A stretch of DNA of 64,000 bases from positions 2,232,001-2,296,000 of the forward strand of contig NZ_JBKBEU010000001.1 in assembly GCF_047372505.1 (NCBI RefSeq), given 5' to 3'. Below are positions 7,341 to 15,912 of this stretch, one piece after another (within the stretch, counting starts at the first letter, position 1; each line of letters starts with the position of its first letter). The stretch comes from Phaeobacter cretensis. Its GTDB lineage: Bacteria > Pseudomonadota > Alphaproteobacteria > Rhodobacterales > Rhodobacteraceae. The notes below the pieces were generated by a model. The model ran no database searches and was not told where the DNA came from. It worked only from the letters and a program-made list of their open reading frames with translations. The translations under genes and the position numbers were made by a program.

Positions 7341-8636
7341 ATGATCACCTGTAAATCCGTTCTGGCAACGACTGCTACTGCCGCGGTGCTGGCCACCACG
7401 ACTATGGGCACAGCAGCACTGGCTGCAGATTGCCCAATAAAAGTGGGTGTCTTGCATTCACTGTCTGGAACGATGGCCATTTCTGAAACCACGCTGAAAG
7501 ATACAATGTTAATGCTGGTCGAGGACCAGAACGCCAAGGGGGGAGTTTTGGGATGCGAACTGGAAGCGGTCGTCGTCGACCCTGCGTCCAATTGGCCGTT
7601 GTTTGCGGAAAAAGCCCGCGAGTTGCTGAGCGTACATGAGGTCGATGTCATCTTTGGGAACTGGACATCGGTTAGCCGCAAGTCGGTATTGCCGGTGATC
7701 GAAGAGTTGAATGGCCTGCTGTTCTATCCGGTGCAATACGAGGGCGAGGAAAGCTCCCGCAATGTGTTTTATACTGGAGCCGCACCAAACCAGCAGGCCA
7801 TTCCAGCGACGGATTACTTCCTTGATGAGCTTGGTGTTGAGAAGTTTGCGCTCTTGGGTACCGACTATGTTTACCCGCGTACGACCAACAATATCCTGGC
7901 GAGCTATCTGGAGCAGAAGGGTATCGCAGAGAGTGATCTCTTTGTGAATTACACACCGTTTGGACATTCCGATTGGTCAAAGATCGTCTCGGATGTCGTG
8001 GCGCTGGGCGCTGATGGCAAAAAGGTCGGGGTAATATCCACGATCAACGGGGACGCGAATATTGGCTTTTACAAGGAGCTGGCGGCGGCAGGTATCAGCG
8101 CCGATGATATTCCGGTTGTGGCCTTCTCCGTTGGTGAGGAAGAACTGTCGGGTTTGGACACCTCTAACCTGGAAGGGCATCTGGCGGCCTGGAATTACTT
8201 CCAATCTGCCGAAGATGAAGCCAACAGCGCCTTTATCGCAAAGTGGAAAGACCGGATGGGCGAAGACCGCGTGACCAATGATCCCATGGAGGCGCATTAT
8301 ATCGGCTTTAACATGTGGGTGAATGCGGCAACAGAGGCGGGCAGTACCGATGTCGACGCCGTGCGGGGCGCGATGTACGGGCAGGAATTCCCGAACCTCA
8401 CGGGTGGTAAGGCAGTGATGCTGCCAAATCACCATCTCGCCAAACCAGTTCTCATTGGTGAAATTCTGGATAACGGGCAATTCGACATCATCAGCAAAAC
8501 CGAAGAAGTGCCGGGTGATGCGTGGACGGATTTCCTCCCCGAGTCTGCAGTTCTGACCTCTGATTGGAAAGACCTTGGCTGCGGAATGTACAACACAGAG
8601 ACCAAGAGCTGTGTACAGACCCTGTCCAATTACTGA
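7341..8636 (+). CDS. urtA: Urea ABC transporter, substrate-binding protein UrtA
   Basis: Periplasmic type-I binding protein of the high-affinity urea importer, 431 residues. A cleavable signal peptide ends near ALAA (about residue 29). The mature part begins DCPIKVGVLHSLSGTMAISE and has the UrtA-type segments FGNWTSVSRKSVLPVIEE, LLFYPVQYEGEE and GTDYVYPRTTN, which distinguish it from branched-chain amino acid binding proteins. It is the first gene of urtABCDE, and the divergent urease operon supports urea as the substrate. Expression is probably nitrogen-responsive; that is inferred from the family, not seen in the sequence. Confidence 0.96.
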   Translation: MITCKSVLATTATAAVLATTTMGTAALAADCPIKVGVLHSLSGTMAISETTLKDTMLMLVEDQNAKGGVLGCELEAVVVDPASNWPLFAEKARELLSVHEVDVIFGNWTSVSRKSVLPVIEELNGLLFYPVQYEGEESSRNVFYTGAAPNQQAIPATDYFLDELGVEKFALLGTDYVYPRTTNNILASYLEQKGIAESDLFVNYTPFGHSDWSKIVSDVVALGADGKKVGVISTINGDANIGFYKELAAAGISADDIPVVAFSVGEEELSGLDTSNLEGHLAAWNYFQSAEDEANSAFIAKWKDRMGEDRVTNDPMEAHYIGFNMWVNAATEAGSTDVDAVRGAMYGQEFPNLTGGKAVMLPNHHLAKPVLIGEILDNGQFDIISKTEEVPGDAWTDFLPESAVLTSDWKDLGCGMYNTETKSCVQTLSNY

Positions 8637-8652
8637 TCTGACAGGATCTTCA

Positions 8653-8676
8653 GGAAAGGGGAGAATGCCCCTTTCC
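8653..8676 (+). other. Intercistronic hairpin between urtA and urtB
   Basis: GGAAAGGGG (8653-8661) and CCCCTTTCC (8668-8676) form a perfect 9-base-pair stem with a 6-base loop, followed by CGCCCTCTTTTA. It sits 16 bases after the urtA stop and 24 bases before the urtB start. Such structures often protect the binding-protein mRNA 3' end or act as partial terminators, so that the binding protein is made in excess over the membrane subunits. The short U-run is consistent with partial termination. Confidence 0.7.
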
Positions 8677-8699
8677 GCCCTCTTTTATCATTAACGGAA

Positions 8700-10712
8700 A
8701 TGACGCCTATTATGACACGGTTCCTTGCCGCTGGTTTGTTTGTGCTATGGGGTTGTGTCGCTGCCATTGCGCAAACGCTGCCTCAATCTGACAGTCTTTC
8801 CTCCGATACTCTCGCGCCATCTGGAGCAGCCCTGCTGACGCTTTTGCAGTCTCAGTCGGAGCTGATTGTCGCCAGCTCGCGGCGAACGATCCAACCTGCT
8901 ATTGATGCCATTGCTGACAGTGGTCTCGCTGAGGCGCAGGAGCTGCTCCAGCTGTGGCAAGGCAAGAAGCTGCTACTGCGCAAATCTGATGGGTCGTTTT
9001 TTCGTGGCGAGAAAATCACGGGAGGCGAGTATGAGCTGTTTGATCTGGACACTGGGGTGTCCGTCGGCATGGGCGACAAAACAGATCTGAAACAGATCAA
9101 GCCAAATTCTGGGGTGCGTGCCATGATTGGCACCGCGCTGGTTCGGTTCCAGTTGGAAGATCCGGACATCGCCATCCGCCGGGCGGCTGTAACATCGATA
9201 AAGAGAGACCCGTCTGCCGCGGCATTGCTGCCGCTACGGGCGTCGATTCCGGGTGAAACTGACGACGATTTGCGCAGACTGAAGCAGCGGCAGGAACGAC
9301 TGCTTACCATTCGGTTTGACCTAGATACCGTGGCCCGCTTAGAGGCGATCAATGACATGTCCGGTGACTTGGGCGTCGATGTTCGGGCAACACTCAACCC
9401 GTTGCTGAGTAGAGCGATGCATATCGATACGAACGGTCCGCCAGCAGGCGCGAATATCGCAGCTGAGTGGCGTATCGATGATGGTCTTACAAAGGCGGAT
9501 GCCTATGCCGCGTTGGTCGAACGGGATCTGGCACCTGCGCTGCTGCAGCAAGATGAGATGAAGTCAGCACTGGAAGCGCATATTGTAGCAGGTCGCGTTG
9601 CAGGGGTGCCGTTGGCACAATTGTCAGACCCTGCCATGCGCCAGAAAGCCTATGATGGACTGGTTGCCGAGGGCTTGGCACGTCCTGCCCCAACTTTACA
9701 GGAGATGGCTGACGCCATCGCGCGCTATCGCTTCTTTGATATTTATGACGAACCCGCCGTAGATGTAACGAATGCAGCCGCAGCGACAATGGCGCGGATT
9801 GATACCGACGTGGTGGTCAATCAGGCCGCAGATCTGGCGCTTGATGCCATCTCGCTGGCATCAATCTATTTTCTAGCGGCTATTGGCCTTGCGATTACCT
9901 TTGGGGTTATGGGCGTCATCAATATGGCCCATGGCGAATTTATCATGATGGGCGCCTATACCGGTTATGTCGTTCAGCAGATCATACCGGATCATACGAT
10001 TTCCATTCTTGTAGCAATACCAGCCGCCTTTGCAGTGACCTTTGGCGCAGGCATTGCGATGGAAAGACTGGTGATCCGTTGGCTCTACAATCGACCGCTT
10101 GAAACGTTGCTCGCAACCTTTGGTATTTCGATCGCGTTGCAGCAATTGGCCAAGAACGTATTTGGAACCCAAGCGCGGCCGTTGACCTCTCCGGGTTGGT
10201 TGGACGGAGCTTGGGTCGTCAATGATGTGGTCTCAATCAGCTATATCCGCATTGCGATCTTTGTTCTGGCCTTGGGCTTTCTGGCGCTGCTTCTGTTCAT
10301 CATTCGCCGCACGCGTTTGGGATTGGAAACCCGCGCGGTCACACAGAACCGGAGCATGGCCGCGTCGATGGGTATCAATCCGGATCGCGTGAATATGCTG
10401 ACCTTTGGGCTCGGATCCGGCATAGCTGGTATTGCGGGTGTTGCGATCGGGTTGTTTGCTAAGGTCACGTCAGAATTGGGCAACGACTATATCGTTCAAA
10501 GTTTCATGACCGTTGTTGTTGGTGGCGTAGGAAGCATTTGGGGCACGTTGGCAGGGGCTGTAATGATCGGCTTTTCCCAAAAGGGGATAGAATGGCTTAA
10601 TCCCTCCAACACGTTGGCTGCCCAGACCTACATGATCGTGCTGATCATCATTTTCATTCAATTCAGGCCCCGAGGGATCGTCGCCCTGCGCGGTCGAGCG
10701 GCAGGAGACTGA
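8700..10712 (+). CDS. urtB: Urea ABC transporter, permease UrtB
   Basis: Inner-membrane permease of the urea importer, LivH family. The 670-residue protein is much longer than a plain LivH-type permease of about 300 residues. It has a signal peptide (MTPIMTRFLAAGLFVLWGC), then about 340 mostly soluble residues including HEAT-like helical segments, and only then the membrane domain from about residue 380 (SIYFLAAIGLAITFGVMGVI, with the NMAHGEFIMMGAYTG motif). The N-terminal extension is a known feature of proteobacterial UrtB. A second ATG at 8712 is an alternative start. It is followed after 3 bases by urtC. Confidence 0.94.
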   Translation: MTPIMTRFLAAGLFVLWGCVAAIAQTLPQSDSLSSDTLAPSGAALLTLLQSQSELIVASSRRTIQPAIDAIADSGLAEAQELLQLWQGKKLLLRKSDGSFFRGEKITGGEYELFDLDTGVSVGMGDKTDLKQIKPNSGVRAMIGTALVRFQLEDPDIAIRRAAVTSIKRDPSAAALLPLRASIPGETDDDLRRLKQRQERLLTIRFDLDTVARLEAINDMSGDLGVDVRATLNPLLSRAMHIDTNGPPAGANIAAEWRIDDGLTKADAYAALVERDLAPALLQQDEMKSALEAHIVAGRVAGVPLAQLSDPAMRQKAYDGLVAEGLARPAPTLQEMADAIARYRFFDIYDEPAVDVTNAAAATMARIDTDVVVNQAADLALDAISLASIYFLAAIGLAITFGVMGVINMAHGEFIMMGAYTGYVVQQIIPDHTISILVAIPAAFAVTFGAGIAMERLVIRWLYNRPLETLLATFGISIALQQLAKNVFGTQARPLTSPGWLDGAWVVNDVVSISYIRIAIFVLALGFLALLLFIIRRTRLGLETRAVTQNRSMAASMGINPDRVNMLTFGLGSGIAGIAGVAIGLFAKVTSELGNDYIVQSFMTVVVGGVGSIWGTLAGAVMIGFSQKGIEWLNPSNTLAAQTYMIVLIIIFIQFRPRGIVALRGRAAGD

Positions 10713-10715
10713 TAC

Positions 10716-11918
10716 ATGCAACGTTCATTTATTGCCCGTAATCCGTCTGTTTTGGTCTTCATCGTGATCTTGGCGCTGTTCACTTTGGGGGTCACACTAC
10801 TGTCGGAGGGGCTGGGAGCCGGAGTTATTTCTACCTCGATGATTAAGACCTTGGGCAAGACTTTGTGCCTTTGCTTGGTGGCTATCGCGATGGACTTGAT
10901 TTGGGGATATGTCGGTATTCTCAGCCTGGGCCATTTCGCATTCTTTGGTCTGGGTGGTTACATGATTGGCATGTGGCTTATGTATGAGCGGACCCGCGAT
11001 GCGGTGCTGGCGTCAATGTCAGATGCTGTGCTGCCGCCCACCCCAGCCGAAATACAGGATGCCATTGCTCACCAGATCTTTGGGGTGGTTGGAAGCGATA
11101 GTTTCCCGCTGATCTGGGCCTTTTCTGACAGCCTGCTGCTGCAACTGATTTTGGTGGTGGCAATCCCCGGCTTGTTGGCGTTGGTTTTTGGCTGGCTGGC
11201 GTTTCGAAGCCGGGTCACAGGCGTCTATCTGTCGATACTGACACAAGCGATGACATTGGCGCTGGCACTATATCTGTTTCAGAATGACAGTGGATTGCGC
11301 GGCAACAACGGGCTAAGCGGGCTGCAGAACTTACCCGGTTTGATGGATGTGCCGCAATCTTTGCTGTCGATTTGGTTCCTGTGGGCTTCGGCTTTTGCCC
11401 TGTGCCTTGGCTATGTGCTTGCCGCTTGGGTGGCGGGTGGCAAATTTGGGTCTGTCCTGCGGGGCATTCGTGACAATGAAACCCGAGTGAGGTTTCTCGG
11501 TTATTCTGTCGAGGGCTATAAGCTGATGATGTTTGTCGGCACCGCCTGTATCGCAGGGATCGCCGGTGCGCTTTACTATCCACAGGCAGGGATTATCAAT
11601 CCTGCCGAAATGGCACCAATAGCATCAATCTATCTCGCTGTTTGGGTTGCCATTGGCGGACGAGGCAGGATCTATGGTGCGGTGATTGGTGCCGCGTTGG
11701 TGTCGCTGTTGTCCAGTTGGTTCACTGGTGGGCAAGCGCCTGACATCGATTTCGGCGTTTTCACCATCCGTTGGGTGGATTGGTGGCAGGTGGTTCTGGG
11801 GATCGGCTTTGTTTTGGTCACGCTCTTTGCCCCCAAGGGTATCGGTGGGTTGATCGATCTGATCCGGCAACGCCGAGTGACCGGAGCTGCGATGAGCAGA
11901 GAGGAAGGCCAGCCATGA
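10716..11918 (+). CDS. urtC: Urea ABC transporter, permease UrtC
   Basis: Second membrane subunit, LivM family, 400 residues. It has about nine to ten hydrophobic segments, the LGHFAFFGLGGYMIGMWL motif, and the FRSRVTGVYLSILTQAMTLA and RGIRDNETRVRFLGY segments typical of UrtC/LivM. A loop of about 50 residues follows the first helices (around residues 90-130). The stop overlaps the urtD start as ATGA, consistent with translational coupling. Confidence 0.95.
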   Translation: MQRSFIARNPSVLVFIVILALFTLGVTLLSEGLGAGVISTSMIKTLGKTLCLCLVAIAMDLIWGYVGILSLGHFAFFGLGGYMIGMWLMYERTRDAVLASMSDAVLPPTPAEIQDAIAHQIFGVVGSDSFPLIWAFSDSLLLQLILVVAIPGLLALVFGWLAFRSRVTGVYLSILTQAMTLALALYLFQNDSGLRGNNGLSGLQNLPGLMDVPQSLLSIWFLWASAFALCLGYVLAAWVAGGKFGSVLRGIRDNETRVRFLGYSVEGYKLMMFVGTACIAGIAGALYYPQAGIINPAEMAPIASIYLAVWVAIGGRGRIYGAVIGAALVSLLSSWFTGGQAPDIDFGVFTIRWVDWWQVVLGIGFVLVTLFAPKGIGGLIDLIRQRRVTGAAMSREEGQP

Positions 11919-12655
11919 ACCCTCTTCTGGAAGTCTCAGGCGTTTCGGTGAGCTTTGACGGTTTCAAAGCGATCAACAACCTGTCGTTTAGGATCGGCCC
12001 GACTGAGCTACGGGCGATTATCGGCCCCAATGGTGCGGGGAAAACGACCTTCATGGATATTGTTACTGGTAAGACGGTACCCGACAGTGGTCGTATCGTT
12101 TGGGGTGGTAAGCGCAGATCCGGTTTTGCTCGATCTGAAGCACGTATTGCGCGCGAAGGGGTTGGACGTAAATTCCAAAAACCAACCGTGTTTGAGGATC
12201 AGACTGTTCAGGAAAACCTACTTCTGGCGCTAAAGGCAGATCACCGCCCCATTGCAGTATTATTATATCGACCAACACAAATGCACCTTGAGCGTGTTGG
12301 AGAACTGGCCGAGGAGATCGGTCTGGCAGATGCTCTGCGACGACCTGCAGGCGAGCTGAGCCACGGGCAGAAGCAATGGCTGGAGATCGGCATGTTGCTC
12401 GCGCAGGAACCGCGTTTGCTACTGGTGGACGAACCGGCGGCTGGCATGACGCCAGAAGAACGTGAGCATACCACGGCAATCTTGGTGGCAGCTGCAAAGA
12501 CGCGCGCTGTGGTGGTGGTGGAACACGATATGGAGTTTGTACGGCGATTGGATTGCAAGGTCACCGTGCTGCACGAAGGCGCGGTTCTCGCCGAAGGATC
12601 GTTAGACCATGTAACCGCAGATCAGGCGGTCATTGATGTTTATCTGGGGCGCTGA
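11915..12655 (+). CDS. urtD: Urea ABC transporter, ATP-binding protein UrtD
   Basis: ATPase of the LivG type that powers urea uptake with UrtE. The 246-residue protein begins MNPLLEVSGVSVSFDGFKAI and has Walker A (GPNGAGKTTFMD), a signature of ELSHGQKQWLEIG, Walker B (LLLVDEPAAGMTPEE), and the H-loop VVVEHDMEFV. LSHGQ in place of LSGGQ is characteristic of UrtD. The start at 11915 overlaps the urtC stop; upstream in-frame starts read through urtC in another frame and were rejected. Confidence 0.96.
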   Translation: MNPLLEVSGVSVSFDGFKAINNLSFRIGPTELRAIIGPNGAGKTTFMDIVTGKTVPDSGRIVWGGKRRSGFARSEARIAREGVGRKFQKPTVFEDQTVQENLLLALKADHRPIAVLLYRPTQMHLERVGELAEEIGLADALRRPAGELSHGQKQWLEIGMLLAQEPRLLLVDEPAAGMTPEEREHTTAILVAAAKTRAVVVVEHDMEFVRRLDCKVTVLHEGAVLAEGSLDHVTADQAVIDVYLGR

Positions 12656-12658
12656 GCT

Positions 12659-13354
12659 ATGCTGAAACTGAAAAATGTGACTCTGCACTACGGCCATTCG
12701 CAGATTCTCTATGGGATTTCCATGGAGGTACGGCGTGGTGAAGTGGCTTGCGTCATGGGTACAAACGGGGTCGGCAAAACCAGTCTAATGAAAGCTATTT
12801 CTGGCAGCCACGCCAGGTCAGGCGGTGTGATTGAGCTGGATGGCGTCGCTTTGGGGGCCGCTCCCGCCCATCAGTTGGCCAAAAGAGGTATCGCCTATGT
12901 GCCGCAAGGGAGAGAGATCTTTCCACTGTTGACGGTTCGCGAGAATCTCGAGACTGGATTTGGCTGTTTGCCAGCGTCTCAACATCATATACCTGACAGG
13001 GTTTATGACTTGTTCCCTGTCCTCCGTGATATGCGACATCGACGCGGTGGTGATCTCTCCGGCGGCCAACAGCAACAGTTGGCTATTGCACGGGCATTGA
13101 TCACACGCCCGAAACTGCTGTTGCTGGATGAGCCAACTGAGGGCATTCAGCCAAATATTATCCAACAGATCGGTGAGGTGATCCGTCATCTGCGAACCGA
13201 AGGCGAAATGGCCATTGTCTTGGTCGAGCAGTACTTTGATTTTGCCTATGAACTTGCCGACAACTTTGTGGTCCTGCGGCAGGGTCGTGTCGCGTTGACA
13301 GGGGATCGGAGCATGGTCAGCCGGACTGATCTTCTAGCAGGCGTATCTGTCTGA
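12659..13354 (+). CDS. urtE: Urea ABC transporter, ATP-binding protein UrtE
   Basis: LivF-type ATPase, 231 residues, last gene of urtABCDE and 3 bases after urtD. Motifs are Walker A (GTNGVGKTSLMKA), PQGREIFPLLTVRENL, signature LSGGQQQQLAIAR, Walker B (LLLDEPTEGIQPNII) and H-loop (VLVEQYFDFA). The EGIQPNIIQQIG segment is typical of UrtE. No terminator is obvious directly downstream. Confidence 0.96.
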   Translation: MLKLKNVTLHYGHSQILYGISMEVRRGEVACVMGTNGVGKTSLMKAISGSHARSGGVIELDGVALGAAPAHQLAKRGIAYVPQGREIFPLLTVRENLETGFGCLPASQHHIPDRVYDLFPVLRDMRHRRGGDLSGGQQQQLAIARALITRPKLLLLDEPTEGIQPNIIQQIGEVIRHLRTEGEMAIVLVEQYFDFAYELADNFVVLRQGRVALTGDRSMVSRTDLLAGVSV

Positions 13355-13742
13355 TCGAGACCTCTGAAATCCAAGCGATTCCACGTATTTCGACGTCTTC
13401 ACGTGTGTAACGTTAACGCTAAACACAGGCTTGGATCAGAGTGTCTAGGTCTGTCTGCGATATGAAATTTAGCTTTGTATAACGCTGTGCTCAACACGAT
13501 TAAATTTTAAGCAGTTGAAATTTATCCAAAATTCCAGTCTATTGTAACCAATTTAGATTTTCTGAAATTCACTACATTTTATTCGAAGTGCCTGCGAAGC
13601 CTTATTTGAGTACTCTCGGTCAAATGTGCGATCGCGGCATAAGAATAATGGAGTTCTCGAACGATAAATCGAGACGCTGCTGCGCGCGGAAGAGGGAGGC
13701 TAAGTGTCTGAATGATTGAAACGCCGGTATTGAGCGCGCGGC
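13355..13742. other. AT-rich intergenic region upstream of the BCCT carrier gene
   Basis: This is the first part of the longest gene-free stretch in the window (13355-13920). A clearly AT-rich block runs from about 13485 to 13600, unlike the surrounding coding DNA. An 8-base palindrome TAACGTTA (13408-13415) lies inside a looser GTGT...ACAC repeat. No open frame of reasonable length, tRNA, CRISPR or transposon end was seen. It most likely holds the urtE end and distal control sequence of the downstream carrier gene. Confidence 0.4.
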
Positions 13743-13776
13743 ATTTTGCGCTGCAAAATCTGGTGAAACTTTGCAG
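13743..13776. promoter_or_regulatory. Clustered TTTTGC-type inverted repeats upstream of the BCCT carrier
   Basis: ATTTTGC-GCT-GCAAAAT (13743-13759) is a perfect palindrome with a 3-base centre. Its right arm also pairs as CTGCAAA (13751-13757) with TTTGCAG (13770-13776). Three half-sites are therefore packed into 34 bases, about 145 bases upstream of the start. This resembles a cooperative operator; the regulator is not known. The compact element shares its layout with 7152-7166 in the urea control region. Confidence 0.45.
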
Positions 13777-13920
13777 CGTACGCCATCAGATGCGGCACGC
13801 TAGCAAGAAAATTCAGGGTTAAACACCACCAGCGGGCAAACCGAATACACCTTCCATCCGTGCGTCAGGGTGAGGCGGGAAACGACAAAAATGGCGCGCA
13901 ACACTCATCAGGGAACGATC

Positions 13921-15735
13921 ATGTCAATCAAGCCACCATTTACCGAGCTGGAGATCGAAACTGCTCCATCCGGGTTCTATGAAGGCCACAGCCTTCCTAT
14001 CGCGTTGATCAGTAAGATCATCATGACAACACTGGTCCTTTGGGCCTTGGTCTGGCCGAGCAAAGCCAGCGGCACCCTGTCTTGGGTGAACAGCGAATTG
14101 CTGAACGGCTTCAACGCCTTTTACATCATCTCTGTAGGCCTTTTTGCATTCTTCCTGTTTGTTCTTGCCATTCTGCCGGCCACTGGAAATAAGAAACTGG
14201 GCACTGCCGATACTGTACCGGAGTTCTCGAATTTCTCTTGGTTTTCGATGATGTTCGGTGCTGGTCTTGGCGTGGGTTTGATGGTTTTTGCCACTGCAGA
14301 ACCCTTGGGCCTGTGGGGGTCTAACCCGGTTGTTCTCTCTGGAGAAGTGGCTGCAAACACCGAAGAGGCGGTGCAGTCTGCCTATCGCTACACCTTCCTC
14401 CACTATGGCTTTCACGCTTGGGCGATTTACGTGCTGACCGGCCTGTCGCTTGCCTATTATGCCTATACACGTGATATGCCACTGACGATCCGTTCAGCAT
14501 TGACACCTCTGCTGGGCAAGGCGGCCAATGGATTCATCGGTCACCTGGTCGATGTTCTGGGCGTGGTTGCGACAATCCTTGGTGTTTCCGTGACCATTGG
14601 TTTCGGCGTCAGCCAGTTTGTGGACGGTGTCTATGCTGTTTCTGGCATGGGTTGGCTGATGAACGGTGACGTCGAAGCACCGAAACCAAGCACCGTCGGA
14701 CTGTTGTCAGCCCTCTTCATTATCATGGGCCTGTCTATCCTTTCGGCGGTCTCCGGTGTTGGACGCGGCATCAAGTATCTTTCTAACCTCAATCTGGTAC
14801 TGTCGGTCATTCTGCTTTTGACCTTTGTGTTCTTTGGCTCGTTCTTCTTTGCCATGACCAAATTCGGTTCCGGTTTGGTCGACTATATCCTGCATTTTGT
14901 TCAGATGTCGTTCGGTGCCTATGGACCACAATCAGCTGATGCCTTTGCGGCAGCGCTGCCCGAGGCAGCTCAGGCATTGCCTGCTGAGGATTTGAGTGCA
15001 GTATATGGTTCGGCCACGTCGCCTTGGGGATCGCTTGGCGGGTTTAGCGAAGGGCTTCCTGCTTCAGCGGCCGCGCTGGATGCGGATGCGATCTATGCAG
15101 CCGGTGAACCCGGCCGTCAGTTTGGTTGGCAAGCTGGTTGGACCACGTTCTACTGGGCTTGGTGGATCGCCTTCTCACCCTTTGTAGGTCTGTTCCTGGC
15201 TCGCATCTCAAAGGGTCGGACGGTACGGGAGTTCATCTTTGGTTGCGTAATTGCACCAGCAATTGTTTGCTTCCTGTGGATGACCATTCTGGGTGGCACC
15301 GCGATTGATTTGGAACTGAACGGCAGCGCTGCGGGCTCCATCATCGGAGCGACCAATACGGCCAAGCTGTTTGCCACGTTGGAGCAAATGATTTCGGGTG
15401 GGTTCCTGTCTGCCATAACCGTAATGTGCGTGGTCCTGATCATGACCTTCCTCGTGACCTCGGCTGACTCGGGTATTCTGGTTATGAACACCATCATGTC
15501 CGGCGGGGAACAGGAAACTGGGATCAAGCACCGCATCATTTGGGGCTTGATCCTGACTTCGGTGATCGGTGCGCTTATCATCGCAGGTAATAGCGGGACA
15601 GCCACCAATCCGTTTGGAGCCTTGCAGAACGCAATGATCATCGGAGCGCTGCCTTTCACCATCGTGATGGTCTTCATGATGATTGCGCTGGCAAAAGCGC
15701 TGTATCGTGACAGCTTACGCGACAAGGTTGACTAA
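13921..15735 (+). CDS. BCCT-family betaine/carnitine/choline-type transporter
   Basis: A 604-residue, 12-helix secondary transporter of the betaine-choline-carnitine family, expected in the inner membrane. Signatures are MMFGAGLGVGLMVFATAEPL (the family GxGxG helix 3 motif), the tryptophan-rich TTFYWAWWIAFSPFVGLFLA segment of helix 8 that forms the aromatic substrate box, and ARISKGRTVREF after it. GLGVG in place of GMGIG does not settle sodium coupling. An Ala-rich insertion of about 60 residues (around 345-400) precedes helix 8. The ATG at 13921 has GGGAA upstream; ATG 13891 and GTG 13870 are in-frame alternatives. The substrate (glycine betaine, choline, carnitine or DMSP) cannot be decided from sequence. 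Confidence 0.92.
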   Translation: MSIKPPFTELEIETAPSGFYEGHSLPIALISKIIMTTLVLWALVWPSKASGTLSWVNSELLNGFNAFYIISVGLFAFFLFVLAILPATGNKKLGTADTVPEFSNFSWFSMMFGAGLGVGLMVFATAEPLGLWGSNPVVLSGEVAANTEEAVQSAYRYTFLHYGFHAWAIYVLTGLSLAYYAYTRDMPLTIRSALTPLLGKAANGFIGHLVDVLGVVATILGVSVTIGFGVSQFVDGVYAVSGMGWLMNGDVEAPKPSTVGLLSALFIIMGLSILSAVSGVGRGIKYLSNLNLVLSVILLLTFVFFGSFFFAMTKFGSGLVDYILHFVQMSFGAYGPQSADAFAAALPEAAQALPAEDLSAVYGSATSPWGSLGGFSEGLPASAAALDADAIYAAGEPGRQFGWQAGWTTFYWAWWIAFSPFVGLFLARISKGRTVREFIFGCVIAPAIVCFLWMTILGGTAIDLELNGSAAGSIIGATNTAKLFATLEQMISGGFLSAITVMCVVLIMTFLVTSADSGILVMNTIMSGGEQETGIKHRIIWGLILTSVIGALIIAGNSGTATNPFGALQNAMIIGALPFTIVMVFMMIALAKALYRDSLRDKVD

Positions 15736-15761
15736 ACCCTCTTTTGTTTCAAAACTCAGAA

Positions 15762-15793
15762 AAAGGTCGCGCCCTGGCGCGGCCTTTGTCGTT
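15762..15793 (+). terminator. Rho-independent terminator after the BCCT gene
   Basis: AAAGGTCGCGCC-CT-GGCGCGGCCTTT forms a GC-rich stem (one G-T pair) followed by a T-containing tail (TTTGTCGTTT). It begins 27 bases after the carrier stop codon. Confidence 0.8.
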
Positions 15794-15912
15794 TGAGCCT
15801 ACGGAAATGGATCAGTAAATTATGAGTTATGCTCATACATGGTGGCTGTAATCTCATTGGTAAGACTGGCGGAATTGAGTGATAAGGCCCTTGAGCAAAA
15901 AGGGGTAACGCC

